Both the position numbers and the translations under genes were made by a program. Positions 46,022 through 57,320 of a stretch of DNA of 64,000 nt are shown here, piece after piece; positions within the stretch are counted from its first letter, which is position 1; each line of letters opens with the position of its first letter. The notes under the pieces are model-generated. The model ran no database searches. It was not told the origin of the DNA and saw only the letters and a program-made list of their open reading frames with translations. This stretch comes from Pleurodeles waltl (taxonomy: Eukaryota; Chordata; Amphibia; Caudata; Salamandridae). The stretch covers positions 816,184,317 to 816,248,316 of the forward strand of contig NC_090445.1 of the NCBI RefSeq assembly GCF_031143425.1, written 5' to 3'.

Positions 46022-47099
46022 CCCCTTCGCTGCCAGGCCTTTTCCCCTCCAGTGCCGAGCCTTTTTTTTGGCTATTTGGGGCAATTGCCCTTAGGCCCTC
46101 ATAACTTTTTGTTTGCATAAGCTACCCACGCCAAATTTGCGTCCTTTATTTCCAACATCCTAGGGATTCTAGAGGTACCCAGACTTTGTGGTTTCCCCTG
46201 AAGGAGACCAAGAAGTTTGCCAAAATACAGCAAAAATGTAGTTTTTAGAAAATGGGAAAGAAGGGCTGCAGAAGAAGGCTTGTGGTTTTTCCCCTGAAAA
46301 TGGCATCAACAAAGGGTTTGCGGTGGTAAAATCACCATCTTCCCAGCTTTCGGGAACAGGCAGACTTGAATTAGAAAATCCCATTTTCAACACAATTTTG
46401 ACATTTTACTGGGAAATACCCCATTTTTACTATTTTTTGTGCTTTTAGCCTCCTTCCAGTTAGTGACCGAAATGGATGAGAAACCATTGCTGGATCCCAG
46501 ACAGCTAAACATTTCGGAAAAGTAGACAAAATTCTAAATTCAGCAAGGGGTCATTTGTGTAGATCCTACAAGTGTTTCCTACAGAAAATAACAGCTCAAA
46601 TAAAAGAATATTGAAATTGAGGTAAAAAAACAGCCATTTGTCTCCACGTTTTACTCTGTAACTTTTTCCTGCGATGTCAGATTTTTTAAAGCAATATACC
46701 GTTACGTCAGCTGGACTCTTTTGGTTGTGGGGATATATAAGGCTCGTAGGTTCATCAAGTACCCTAGGTACCCTGAGCCAATAAATGAGCTGCACCTTGC
46801 AATGGGGTTTCATTCTATACCGGGTATACAGCAATTCATTTGCCGAAATAAAAAATAAAAAAATAGGTATCAAGAAAACCTTTGTATTTCCAAAATGGCC
46901 ACAAGATAAGGTGTTGAGAAGCAGTGGTTATTTGAACATTTCTGAATTCCGGGGTGCCCATACTAGCATGTGAATTACACGGCATTTCTCAAATAGACAT
47001 CTTTTTTACACACTGTCTTACATTTGGAAGGAAAAAATGTAGTGAAAGACAAGGGGCAATAACACTTGTTTTGCTATTCTGTGTTCCCCCATGTCTGCC

Positions 47100-47760
47100 G
47101 ATAAAAATGGTACCTCACTTGTGGGGGTAGGCCTAGCGCCCGTGACAGGAAAAGACCAAAAACACAACGTGGACACATCACATTTTTACAAAGAAAACAG
47201 AGCTGTTTTTTGCAAAGCTCCTATCTGTGGATTTCGGCCTCTAGCTCAGCCGGCACCTAGGGAAACCTAGCATACCTGTGCCACTTTGAAAACTAGACAC
47301 CTAGGGGAATGCAAGATGGGGTGACTTGTGGGGCTCTGACCAGGTTCTGTTACCCAGAATCCTTTGCAAACCTCAAAATGTGGCCAAAAAACACTTTTTC
47401 AGCTCATTTCAGTGACAGAAAGTTCTGGAATCAGAGAGGAACCACAAATTTCCTTCCACCCAGGGTTCCCCCAAGTCTCCTGATAAAAATTATACCTCAC
47501 TTGTGTGGGTAGTCCTAGTGCCCGCGGAAGGAAATGCCCCAAAACACTATGTGGACACATCAAAATTACCAAATACAATAGTACCTGTTTTTGCGGGGGG
47601 AGGCACCTGCGTTTTTGGTCTTGGGCTCAGCAGCCTTCTAGGGAAACCTACCAAACCCAGACATTTCTACAAATTAGACACAGAGGGAGTCCAGTGAGAT
47701 GTGACTTGCGTGGATTCCCCCAAAATGGTGCGAGGTGCATGTGAAAACACACCACCCTGG
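47100..47760. repeat. ~380-bp internal direct duplication
   Basis: GATAAAAATGGTACCTCACT (47,100) and GATAAAAATTATACCTCACT (47,480) each start a unit. Inside the units AACGTGGACACATCACATTT pairs with TATGTGGACACATCAAAATT, and CTAGGGAAACCTAGCATACC pairs with CTAGGGAAACCTACCAAACC. The spacing is 380 bp. It is an older tandem duplication than the hairpin array, judged by lower identity. Confidence 0.8.
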
Positions 47761-48064
47761 AATCACCCAGATGTTTAGTTTTCAGATATGCCTAGGTCTT
47801 GTGGATTTTTCTACATGGCAGCGTTCCAAAGTCCATAAAGTGCAGCCCTCACCATTACATTTTGAAAGTTAGCCAAGCTCTCATGGGCTAAATGTAAAAC
47901 TAATACCCAAAATAATCAAATGTCTTCTTGCTTGCTGTGGGATAAGATGTTTTAGAGTGCGGGGGGAGAGCTGAAAGACTGTTACCCCCTTCAGTTGGGG
48001 TTGGGGCATAACCAGGCCTGGTTGGTTGGTAGCCACCACCCCAATATATATATATATATATTTT

Positions 48065-49320
48065 AAAATTCCCTGGCATCTAGTAGACCTTCTGCCCTCC
48101 TGGGGTGTGGATCGGGGTAATTGCCCCATCTGCCCACTGGTGGCCAGAACAACTTTGGCCCCATTTATTTGGGGTGGGGGTATGGCCATACACCACCCTC
48201 TTTAAAAAAACAAAAAAACTTCCCTGGCCTCTGGTGGGCTTTCTGCCCCCAAGGGCAGATGGGCCTTCCAAAAATAGGCCCATCTGCCACCAAGGGGGAG
48301 AGATATGGCCAACAGTAATGTGCCCCCCTGGGGAGTGACCCTTACCAGAGGGGCTGCCCTCCTAAAGAAAACACACGCATACACACACACCAATCCCTGG
48401 TGCCTAAGTGGTTTCTGCCCCCCTTTGGGCAGATTGGCTTAACAAAAATTGGCCGATCTGACCCCAAGGGGGGCAGAAATGGTCTAAATACAATTTGCCT
48501 CTCAGGGGAGCGACCCTTGACTAAGGGGTCGCTCCCCACCTCTAAATAACAAAAGAAAAACCCATTTGTTTTCATCCCTGGCGCCTAGAGGTTCCTGCCA
48601 CACCTGGGGGCAGATCGGCCTAATAACAATAGGCTGATCTGCTCCCAGGGGGGACAGAAAAGGCCTAAAATAAATTTGGCCCCCCTTCCCTGGGGAGCGA
48701 CCCTTGCCTAAGGGGTCGCTCCCCTTGCGTGAAATTGGCACAAAAACAATAATCCCCGGTGCCTAGTGGTTTCTGCCCCCCTTGTGGGGCAGATTGGCCT
48801 AACAAATATCAGCCGATCTGCTCCCAAGGGGGGCAGAAATGGTCTAAATACAATGTGCCCCCCAGGGGAGCGGCCCTTGCCTAAGGGGTCGCTCTCCACC
48901 CCTAAAAAACAAGAAAACTCCCCCCTAAAAAAAAGAATTCCACCTGCGCCTAAAGGTTTCTGTCCCCCCCCCGGGGGCAGATCGGCCTAATAACAATATG
49001 CCGATTTGCCCCAGAGGGGGCAGATGTGGGCTAAACCACCCCACCAGGAGCGACTCTTGCCTACGGGGTCACTCTCCTTGCGTGAAATTGGCACAAACAA
49101 ACACCAATCCCTGGTGCCTAGTGGTTTCTGCATCCCTTGTGGGCAGATTGGCCTAACAAAAATCCACCGATCTGCCCCCAAGGGGGCCAGAAATGATCCA
49201 AATACAATGTGCCCCCCTGGGGGCAGAAAAGGGCGTAAAAAATATTGCCCCCCTGGGGAGCGACCCTTGCCCAAGGGGTCGCTCCCGTCATGCCAGTTTC
49301 CATAGAAAAATGAATCCCTG
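48065..49320. repeat. Tandem array of ~8 two-hairpin cassettes
   Basis: Cassettes start at about 48,070, 48,227, 48,396, 48,575, 48,755, 48,942, 49,107 and 49,314 with CCCTGGTGCCTAGTGGTTTC-like text (spacing 157-207 bp). Each full cassette holds stem 1 (GGCAGATTGGCC with a TAACAAAAAT-type loop and GGCCGATCTGCC). It also holds stem 2 (GGGGAGCGACCC, loop, GGGTCGCTCCCC). Stem 2 is a perfect 12-bp pair at 48,505-48,537 and again at 48,692-48,724. Minus-strand frames reading DPLGKGRSPGG recur because of the repeat and are not proteins. Confidence 0.85.
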
Positions 49321-49380
49321 GTGTCTAGTGGGCATTTCAAAAAGCCTGATCGCTTTACGATCCGGATTTTAAAATGTTCT

Positions 49381-49748
49381 GAGAGACTTCAAAGGGAACG
49401 AAATTCCTTTCCTTCCCTTTGAAGCCTCTCTGGCCCCCATCACATGATTAGAAGAGAAATGCATTGCATTTCTCTTACGATCGCGCTGGAAGCTGAGCTT
49501 CCAGCGCAATGGGGATGTGGCCTCTGATGAGGTCAGCGAGCAAATGCGCGCTGACTTCATCAGATGTCACTGGGGGGGTCGCGGGGAGTCAGGGGGGGTC
49601 GTGGTGGAAGGGGAAGTGCTTCCCCTTCCATCCCTGCCTAGAGGGGGGTGGGAGGGAGCGCTCCCTCCGAACTCCAGGCCGAGGACATAATGTTTATGTC
49701 CGTGGCACAGGAGCACTGTGCCGCGGGACGTAACCATTACGTCCGCGG
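49381..49748. repeat. Terminal train of nine hairpins
   Basis: In order: GAGAGACTTCAAAGGGAA with its partner (17/18) at 49,381-49,430; AGAGAAATGCA pair at 49,453-49,475; GCGCTGGAAGCT pair at 49,483-49,507; CTGATGAGGTCAGCG pair (14/15) at 49,524-49,563; TGGAAGGGGAAG pair at 49,605-49,630; GGAGGGAGC pair at 49,651-49,668; GACATAA pair at 49,684-49,700; GGCACAG pair at 49,704-49,722; GGACGTAA pair at 49,726-49,744. Most are perfect with loops of 0-5 bases. Confidence 0.85.
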
Positions 49749-49811
49749 CACAGAAGGGGTTAACTAAATTGTCCCAGCCCATCATGGATAAGGGAAGGTT
49801 GCATCATCGTA

Positions 49812-49813
<2 letters not shown>

Positions 49814-49868
<55 letters not shown>
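49814..49868. repeat. (AT)n microsatellite
   Basis: About 55 bases of alternating AT, 50 bp outside the right TTAA of the preceding element. Confidence 0.95.
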
Positions 49869-49870
<2 letters not shown>

Positions 49871-52694
49871 TTCAATATTGTTCATAGTGAACCCCTGGAG
49901 CACAGGCACTATAAATATTAAGTTTCTGCTGTATGGTGATGGTCTCCCGCCTTAAACAGGAGACTGAAATCAAGGACGATTAACTACCAATGAAGAATCT
50001 ACTGTGTTAATTATTGCAATCCAAGGCCCTCTGTTACTATTGCAGTGTCAAGAACAGTCATCTAAATAAACTGATGTAAGTAAGCATCTATCTCTCATTC
50101 AGATAAACTTTTTCTCTACCTTGAATTAGTGTGTCCTAAAACTTGCTTGTTTTTAAATATAGGTTCTAGCAATGGTCTTCAAGACATAAGAAACATTGGG
50201 TAAGTTCACAAAAATGCATATATGCACATGTAAAAGTACTCCTGAGTACATTTCAAGAACATATTTAAGAGCGTGTGTAAGAAAATGCTTCTTTTTGCAT
50301 TATCACCTCGATTGTTTTGGACTGATGCTGCATTTAGTTTGACTATGTGCACTCGGACTCTGCTAACCAGGATCCAGTTCATGTGCTATGTTAGCGCAGC
50401 CTTGGATTATCTATTTTGGTATATTAATGGTATGCAGTCGGCCTTGCTTAAGGTCGATGAACCTTTTGACTTGTTTAAATTATTATTGTTAGGTGTTATA
50501 AAGTACATCAGTAATAAACAACACAGCTCAATAGCGAGTCAGTAAAGACCCATTTTGCCACAAAAAAACACACCTTTTAGTATCAGTTAGAATGTTTATT
50601 TTCCTCTATTAACAATGCTCAAGTCACGAAAATTAGTCTCAACCCCAAATGATACAAATAAAGAAACATTACTGGTTGACCAAACCTCCTTAAGAATCTT
50701 AAGTTAAACAAAGCATTAAGAACCATAATTTGGCAAAAACACTCATTAACAGCAGCAACATTTGAGAAAGAGAAATAACATACATTTGTTCAGCAAACAA
50801 TTGACATCAGTTCATAGATATAGAGAAAACACCTCATTAACTTCTGATTAGCATTAGCATGTTTTAGTAACACTAGTTTGGAAAACATCTAGCTATTGCG
50901 CTATCAAAACAACAGCAGTTTTAAAACAGTAGCAGTTGGTACCTGAAAAACAAAAGACAAATAACAATGCACAGATCATTTATATTGCCCATCCCTAGGG
51001 AGTCAGCAAAACAGCTTCAGGTTCATCAGGGGGAACAGCAGCATCAGCATCAGAGTAAGTACTGGAAAGGGGACGGTTTAGAATTTGGACTATAAGATCA
51101 CTAAACCATAAGAGCATTAGTTCCGCATTTGAACAGGCAGTGCAAACTCAGAAAAATAATAAAACACCAGAACGTCAATAGACTAACGGGTAAAGCATGA
51201 AGTGTCAAACTGACAAGCGATCATGGAATCAGAAGTAAAGTCTCTGGGAACCAGAAAGCAATGTATTCCTGCGAAATCATAATGAATAATAATGCGTAAA
51301 ACTCAGCGCACAGGTCATTAAATTAAAGTTCACACATGTTTGCTATTGGTCAGAAACATCAGGCGAAGAAACAACATCCAATTACAATCGGCAATGCATT
51401 AGAAGAGATACAGTGAGAATTGCAGTGTATTCTTTGTTCTTCTCCATTTACGTAACTCCAAACTATACTAAAAGTATCATCTCACTCTTCCTTCTGACTG
51501 CCACCAGTAGGCCCTTTTGTTCGACACATTCCATGTATGCTGCTTGACAGTGGTTATACAAAGGGTACAGGATTTGCATCATATCCTCGGAAGAAAAAAT
51601 GTTAGAAACATAACTTCAGAAAAATATGCAATTTGATCAATCTAACCTGTTATACAGCAGACATGAGAACACTTGAATGTTACTTTTACCAGAACATTGG
51701 CAGTTAGATAACCTCTCTCTGTGACCTTGTCTGCTTGAGGCCCAGCAGAAAACAAGAAGTACTCATATTATTTCAGCTATTAATTTCAACAGAGAAACGC
51801 TCTTAAAGAAACGGCTTTCCAAATACAACATTAGTAAATTATTTTTTAAAGTGCATACGCAGGTTTTGCACTCGATGGTGGCCAGTAAGAAAAGCACAAT
51901 TTTATGTGAATCGTAAATGTCAACATTAATACATCTTACATATTCAAACAAATTCTGATTAATTATTAATGTTAATTTCAGCTCTCACAGCTGTTACCCC
52001 TAAAACATGTTGAAATGTTCTATACTCCTCATTGACACATTCAAAATACCTACAAAATCCCTAGTGTAAAATGTACCCAGAACCTATACGTTAAATGTAT
52101 CTAGTGGATTTCAGGACATATTGTGCTACCACTAAAGGGACAAAACAAAACTTAATTGCAGGACTGGCCGTGCAAATCTAAACTGCAAATTCAACCTTTC
52201 AACATAACCCCTTTTGACAGGCCAAAATCCTCATTTTAAATACTATTAACTCACCCCACAGTAAGCCTAAATGCCCAATAAGGCAAGGTGCATGGTATTT
52301 AAAATTAGGATATGTAAAAGTTTACTGTAGAACATGCTTTAATAATGACAAGAACCCTAATGCTATTGTCACCATGGCAGGGTAAGCGTTTCCACAACAG
52401 ATAAAATGTGAAGTATTGGATTTTTCAAAATATATATTACGTATCCAATTAATCCAATTCATTGGTAGAGTTGGATTTGTTTTAAATATTTTACACATTT
52501 CTTTTTCTAAAAGTAACCTTTTGGATGGATAAAGCCTTTACAAGCCATATGTATGAGCTTCCAACTCTCATCTGGAAACTGAATAGCTTCTTGATGAGGT
52601 GTGAACTTGCTCCCCGAGCTGAGATAAGGGCCTTGTGTGTGGAGAGGTGTTCTGTTCCTTTGACAGGATGACCATATGGGCAGTGTCAAGGAAC
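49869..52694. other. Unassigned AT-rich sequence
   Basis: No protein family, array or transposon end recognised. A 90-codon + frame (50,273-50,545) lacks any domain. Confidence 0.45.
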
Positions 52695-52768
52695 TTAGGG
52701 CCAGATGTAGCAAAGGGTTTTACCCATTCTGTCCTTATGGGAAAATGTGTTCGAACATATGGCCCTTA
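52695..52768. mobile_element. Minimal PIF/Harbinger-like MITE (68 bp) with TTA duplication
   Basis: The element 52,698-52,765 begins GGGCCAGATGTAGC and ends CGAACATATGGCCC, and TTA flanks both ends (52,695-52,697, 52,766-52,768). Inside, GGGTTTTACCCA and TATGGGAAAATGTG give a short fold-back. It is one of the smallest complete transposon copies in the window. Confidence 0.75.
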
Positions 52769-53039
52769 ATTATCTTTAAAGATGCCTACACTGTTACAGG
52801 CAGATATAGTTAACGTCTGGACCTTCCCCTTTCCTTTGTCCCCTTTGCCAGTCATACTACGGGCTCAGTGGGAGAAGAATTGCCCTCAGAACTGGTTTTA
52901 AGTGACCACAGAGGAGGGGTTGCTCACTTCCTCAGTCACATCTCTAGAGTACCACAGGAGCACCGGACAAGGGAAGAAAGATTCTGCCATCTTGGTCTTG
53001 GGTAGAGAGGGGCACTGTGGGCTTGTTTGCAGTAGGAAA

Positions 53040-53460
53040 CATAAGAAGTGCTGCAAAAGTGGTTAGGGTTACCCCTGGGAACTTTTTCCCTTTTGGAATG
53101 GGGAGGGGCCAGGAGTCACCCCCTCCTACAGGTCGGTTCTAGCTATAAATGTGGCATCGCTGAGCACCCTCTTCAAATCACTGCAGGACTTGTGGGAAAC
53201 AGAAAAAGGACTGCTCCTGGTGTTGAGATCTGTGAGGAGAACCTTAAGGGCTGGACCTGCTCCCACATGTACCTAGGACTACAAAGTGGACTCCAAGGGT
53301 CCCACCTGCAAGAAACTCACTTCCTTCAAGGGCCCAGCTGACCAGTTGCTATTGGACCCGACCTCAACCCTGCTGGTGGCTTCTGTTGGTGTGAGTCCAG
53401 ACATCAATGTGGTGTTCCTGAGGTCTCTCAAACTTTGGCAAGTGCCAGAGTGTACTCCTA
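53040..53460 (+). repeat. Interspersed repeat, copy 2 (partner at 37,010)
   Basis: Ordered blocks shared with 37,010-37,445 in the same orientation, given under that entry. Two frames of 97-108 codons run through it, but neither shows a domain and they are not conserved in copy 1. Confidence 0.65.
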
Positions 53461-53955
53461 CAATTCGGGAAGACAACCTACTATACAACTGCACATTTAT
53501 TCTTTATGTTATTATTCTCCATTCACCGTCATTCTCCATTATTCTCTATCATGCAAGGCAGGTAAGTCTTGAGATTCATTCCCAATGCATCTTCTATTCC
53601 TCCTGGGATTGAATAAGTAAGTGCTAATCAGTTGGCAATATTATCACCTGTTTATTATTGTCATTAATCTGTACAATTCTAATTAAACCTAAAATAATTG
53701 TTGTTAGCACCCTACATTGAGCAGTTCTCAAGTGAGATGTTTAAGCTACTTGCATGCAGGAAACCAACAGGCCTAAAGAACTGGCGAAATAGGTAGTTGC
53801 AGTTGCATGACTTTACAATGAATGGTGTTCAAGCATGCAAAGGATAAAAATATTTCTTCAAACTATCAACCACACAGAATGTGTGACCAATGGGCAGTGT
53901 GCTGCATGAAGGTTTCTTCAACAAAAACAGAAATTATGCCTCCTAATAGCATATG
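53461..53955. other. Unassigned sequence
   Basis: AT-rich, nothing recognisable. Confidence 0.45.
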
Positions 53956-53959
53956 TGTT

Positions 53960-54428
53960 GGACTTTTTTGCTTATGCAGGGTCATCCCCAATCTTTTTGC
54001 ATCCTGCCTCCTATTTTTTCTGACTTGTTGCTGTTGGCTTTTGATCTCTGAGCACTTTACCACTGCTAACCAGTGCTAAAGTGCATATGCTCTCTGTGAA
54101 AATTGAATGTTATTGGTTTATCGATGATTGGCATATTTGATTTACTAGTAAGTCCCTAGTAAAGTGCACTAGAGGTGCCAGGGCCAGTAAATCAAATGCT
54201 ACTAGTGGGCCTGCAGCACTGGTTGTGCCACCTGCATAAGTAGCTCTGTAATCATGTCTCAGACCTGCCACTGCAGTGTCTGTGTGTACACTTTTAACTG
54301 TAAATTCGACTTGGCAAGTGTACCCACTTGCCAGGCCTAAACCTTCCCTTTTCTTACATGTAAGGCACCCCTAAGGTAGGCCCTAGGTAGCCCCAAGGGC
54401 AGGGTGCAGTGTACGGTTAAGGTAGGAC
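53960..54428 (+). repeat. LTR fragment related to 6-13 kb LTRs, inverted relative to them
   Basis: The reverse complement reads TTTAGCACTGGTTAGCAGTG, TGAGACATGATTACAGAGCT, AGTGCTGCAGGCCCACTAGT and GTGCACTTTACTAGGGACTT. The LTR at 7,930-8,330 has TTTAGCACTGGTTAGCAGTG (identical), TGAGACATGGTTAAGGGGCT, AGTGTTGCAGACCCACAAGT and GTGCACTCTACTGGGAACCT. It is therefore about 460 bp of the same LTR superfamily on the other strand. The identity of the first block over 20 bases is striking given the decay elsewhere. Confidence 0.75.
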
Positions 54429-54434
54429 ATATAG

Positions 54435-54794
54435 GGGGTGATTCTCACCCTGGCGGGCGGCGGAGGCCGCCCGCCAGAGTTCCCCCCTCCAAAATACCGC
54501 TCCGCGGTCGAAAGACCGCTGAGGGTATTTTGGGTTTTACACTGGGCTGGCGGGCGACCGCCAAAAGGCCGCCTGCCAGCCCAGTGCAAAACGGCCTTCC
54601 CACGAGGACGCCGGCTCAGAATTGAGCCGGCAGAGTGGGAAGGTGCGACGGGTGCAGTGGCACCCGTCGCGTATTTCAGTGTCTGCAAAGCAGACACTGA
54701 AATACAAAGTGGGGCCCTCTTACGGGGGGCCCCTGCAGTGCCCATGCCATTGGCATGGGCACTGCAGGGGCCCCCAGGGGCCCCACGACACCCC
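54435..54794. mobile_element. Multi-hairpin non-autonomous element (360 bp)
   Basis: Starts GGGGTGATTC and ends GACACCCC (6-bp inverted end GGGGTG). Between them stems follow one another: GGCGGGCGGC pair 54,452-54,475; AAAATACC pair 54,491-54,531 enclosing GCGGTC-GAAA-GACCGC; ACTGGGCTGGC pair 54,541-54,585; CCTTCCCAC pair 54,595-54,643 enclosing GCCGGCTCA-GAAT-TGAGCCGGC; GCGACGGGTGC pair 54,645-54,670; a perfect 16-bp GTATTTCAGTGTCTGC pair 54,671-54,705. Last is a perfect 25-bp pair at 54,725-54,775 inside a GTGGGGCC pair at 54,709-54,786. There is no coding capacity. Frames of 98-149 codons here are shadows. The superfamily is unknown. Confidence 0.8.
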
Positions 54795-57078
54795 ATACCA
54801 CCATCCTGTTCACAAAGTAGTGGCTTCATCGCACAAACAATTATTTTGCTTGGGAACCTATTATATACAGCATCACAGTCATTCTAGTTTCAACAGACTC
54901 AGGCCTAATTTAATATGATTTCTTACATCCTCTAGTGACAGTGCTAGATGAAGTCAAAAGTAGGTGTAACAACCAGAGACAAAGATTTGACATTTCTGAC
55001 TGGACATACATCTGGGGTATTAGTAGGCTTGGTGACCCCACAAACTGAGACTAACATATTGTACGCTGTGCATCTGTATGGATATCATTATGATAGAACA
55101 ACACAGAAGCACAAAGACAGATTTGGAGACCAAGGCTATGGTTCCAAGTATGTAGAATTTGGTTGCTAATTAGTGAAAACAGTAATTGCTGCTAGTGTAA
55201 TGTGAGGGGTTATTGAATGGGTAACATAAATAACTTCCCTGGAGTTAAGTTTTAGCATTTTATCCTGATAGATCCCTTCAGCCTCATTCTGATGAAATCT
55301 GTCTGAAGAAAATTGCATAATGTGGTAATTGATTTGAAACTAATAATTCCAATCGGTGTGCAACCATTGTTTTTAGCCTGGAACAGAACTGAAAACACAA
55401 ATTTGAATCAGGTTCTAAGTTAAGTCTATACATTTATATAAGGCAGGGATCTGTTATGTCAATACAGATTTGCCTAGCTCTTTGTTGCCATTATTATGGC
55501 CTCATAGTGCTGTAGAGTTTGATTATACTGTACTGTATTGTAGTTGCATTTATATAGTGGTTCATACTCTTATAAAAATTACCAACTTGCAGTTGTTGAG
55601 GGTTAGCCTGCTACTCCACGGAGGGCTATAGATGGAACACTGTGTGTTTGTTGAGCAGCCTATATTGGAATTTTTTGGATGCTGTGTATTAGGACCAGAA
55701 TTATGCACGTAATACATTTTGTTGCTAATCCTCCGAGTGAAATTGCATAGAAAATGGGTGAAAGATAGGTTTCTTAAGCATTCAATCCTAGTTGATGCAC
55801 AGAAGTGTGTGAGTACAGCCTGGCCTATGGCTGAAGTGTTTCAGGGGTTGGATGTGGCTGAAACTGCTAAAACGGCATCATAAACAAGGATGTAGATGTG
55901 CTTAAGTATAGGTGTAAGAGACAAAGATTGAATGATGTTATAAAGTGGTTCCAAGCATTAGGAACAAAGCAATGTCGGCGGAAGATATGCATTTTGGGCC
56001 TTTCAAGGGTGCAAGAAGTCCTATACAAATGACAATACAATATAATGTCACTGCTTCTCTCTAATACAAAGTATGGTGAAGAACTCCTCGTTTCTATTTT
56101 TAGGTGTGGTGGTATGTAATACCTGGGCCCTTGACCCCTGATTGTCTATCCCCAGTCACTTTAAGTAACCCATGAGAAGTGGGTGAAGTAACGTCTTTCA
56201 ACTGGGAGATGTAACCTCTTAGGGTTCCAGGCACCAGGAAGGGCCACCTTCCCCAGTTGAGGCAGGGTAGTGTCTGACCAAGAAAGATTCTAGGGCCCTG
56301 GCAGGCTAAACAGCACCTGTAATCCCCCATGAGAGTGGGCAAAGCCATGGCATCATCCAGAAGGTCCAGTCCCAGCAATATGGTGCTGCTAGGCAGAGGG
56401 ACCGGTAGTGAGCAGAGTGGTCTTCTTCCCACCAGGGTTGTCCAATTTCAAGCTGTTCACCAGATTGCTTGTCAGCTGTGTGCTTGCAAAAACAGCACAA
56501 GTAATGTTTCAATCTCAAGGTTGATCCAAGCAATGGTCACCAGCCAACCTAATTTGAATTATATCTCAGACTAGAGAAAACTCCCACAGTGTGTTGGTCA
56601 TTGGTCTTTTTTCTTTCAAAAACAAAATCCAGCTTTGAGAGTTCGATTTGAAATATAAAAATCTTTAGAAAGATTTGACGGGCAGCAGTGATGTTTGACC
56701 AAGCCATCTATCAAACGTTTCCTACTTTGACGGGAACCACAATCCTGCAGGGCCAGCAGACATTTCTAATTTGCCGGGTAGAGTAAAGTCAGGATGCCGG
56801 ATCTAAAGTTCTTCACCACCATGTCTGCTATTACTCTGTCTCCAAATCAAAGTTCAGAACGTAAATCTATTTGCACACTTCATAGCAGCCTTTGTTACAC
56901 TGTGTGTAATATAATTTTAAAATAATGACTTACTTATTCACAGAGCTTTCATTGTAGGCTGGGACCTCGTGCAGTATAAATACTGGTCACTATTCTTCAG
57001 TGCATCAACCAGAATTCAATTCTGGGACAGTGTGGTTGCACAAACAGACATCTGAAGTGATCACATTTACTAGCTGAT
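54795..57078. other. Unassigned sequence
   Basis: No gene recognised. It includes a weak SINE-tail-like piece near 55,545-55,585. A 110-codon minus frame (56,100-56,432) has no domain. Confidence 0.4.
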
Positions 57079-57145
57079 AATGTAGATTTTCCTAGTTTAT
57101 GACGGAAAGTCTTAATTTTATTAAAGACACGGAGGCGAGTATTAT
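57079..57145. repeat. DIRS left terminus, complemented in the internal region
   Basis: This 67-bp stretch (AATGTAGATTTTCCTAG onward) is the reverse complement of 57,584-57,650 with one mismatch. It contains the terminal AAT. Confidence 0.93.
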
Positions 57146-57320
57146 GAGTTTCTTCTCTTGCTTTATTTATACAGCCGCAGTCAAGAAGAACTACAAATCC
57201 CATAAGGCTAAGACAGACAGCCAATGGGATTGAAAAAGTAGTATAAGAATATGACAACCAATAGGAATGACCCCATACCATTGTGATGTCACTTGACTGC
57301 AAGCATCCCTCTTTTCTTGC
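57131..57320. repeat. DIRS inverted terminal repeat, left (190 bp)
   Basis: Reverse complement of 62,372-62,561 with a handful of mismatches (for example ACAGCCGCAGTC against ACAGCAGCAGTC). The arms have equal length, so no indels have accumulated. Confidence 0.93.

Larger units (their letters stand above)
46018..49763. mobile_element. TTAA-flanked piggyBac-like non-autonomous element (3.74 kb)
   Basis: The inverted ends CCCCTTCGCTGCC (46,022) and GGCACAGAAGGGG (to 49,759) match at 11 of 13 positions, and both are flanked by TTAA (46,018-46,021 and 49,760-49,763). A TTAA target site and CCC-starting ends are characteristic of piggyBac transposons. No DDD transposase is present, so the copy depends on one supplied elsewhere. 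The interior has three parts: A/T-richer sequence with a 380-bp internal duplication, an eight-unit hairpin array, and a terminal train of hairpins. All frames found inside (60-120 codons) derive from the repeats. The superfamily is inferred from ends and target only. Confidence 0.78.

Noticed and set aside
48065..49320. Possible CRISPR array
   Set aside because: Units are 157-207 bp with internal hairpins and variable length, there are no short identical repeats with unique spacers, and the DNA is eukaryotic.
48080..49340. Series of minus-strand frames reading DPLGKGRSPGG and FRPFLPPLGADR
   Set aside because: The repeated text is the translation of the tandem hairpin cassettes. Frames break between cassettes and differ in phase, so this is not a repeat protein.
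50273..50545. 90-codon + frame in AT-rich DNA
   Set aside because: It has no domain and no homologous neighbour, and its length is within chance for this much sequence.
54383..54887. 148/149-codon frames on both strands
   Set aside because: They are produced by the GC-rich palindromes of the multi-hairpin element. Mirror-like frames on both strands are expected from inverted repeats.
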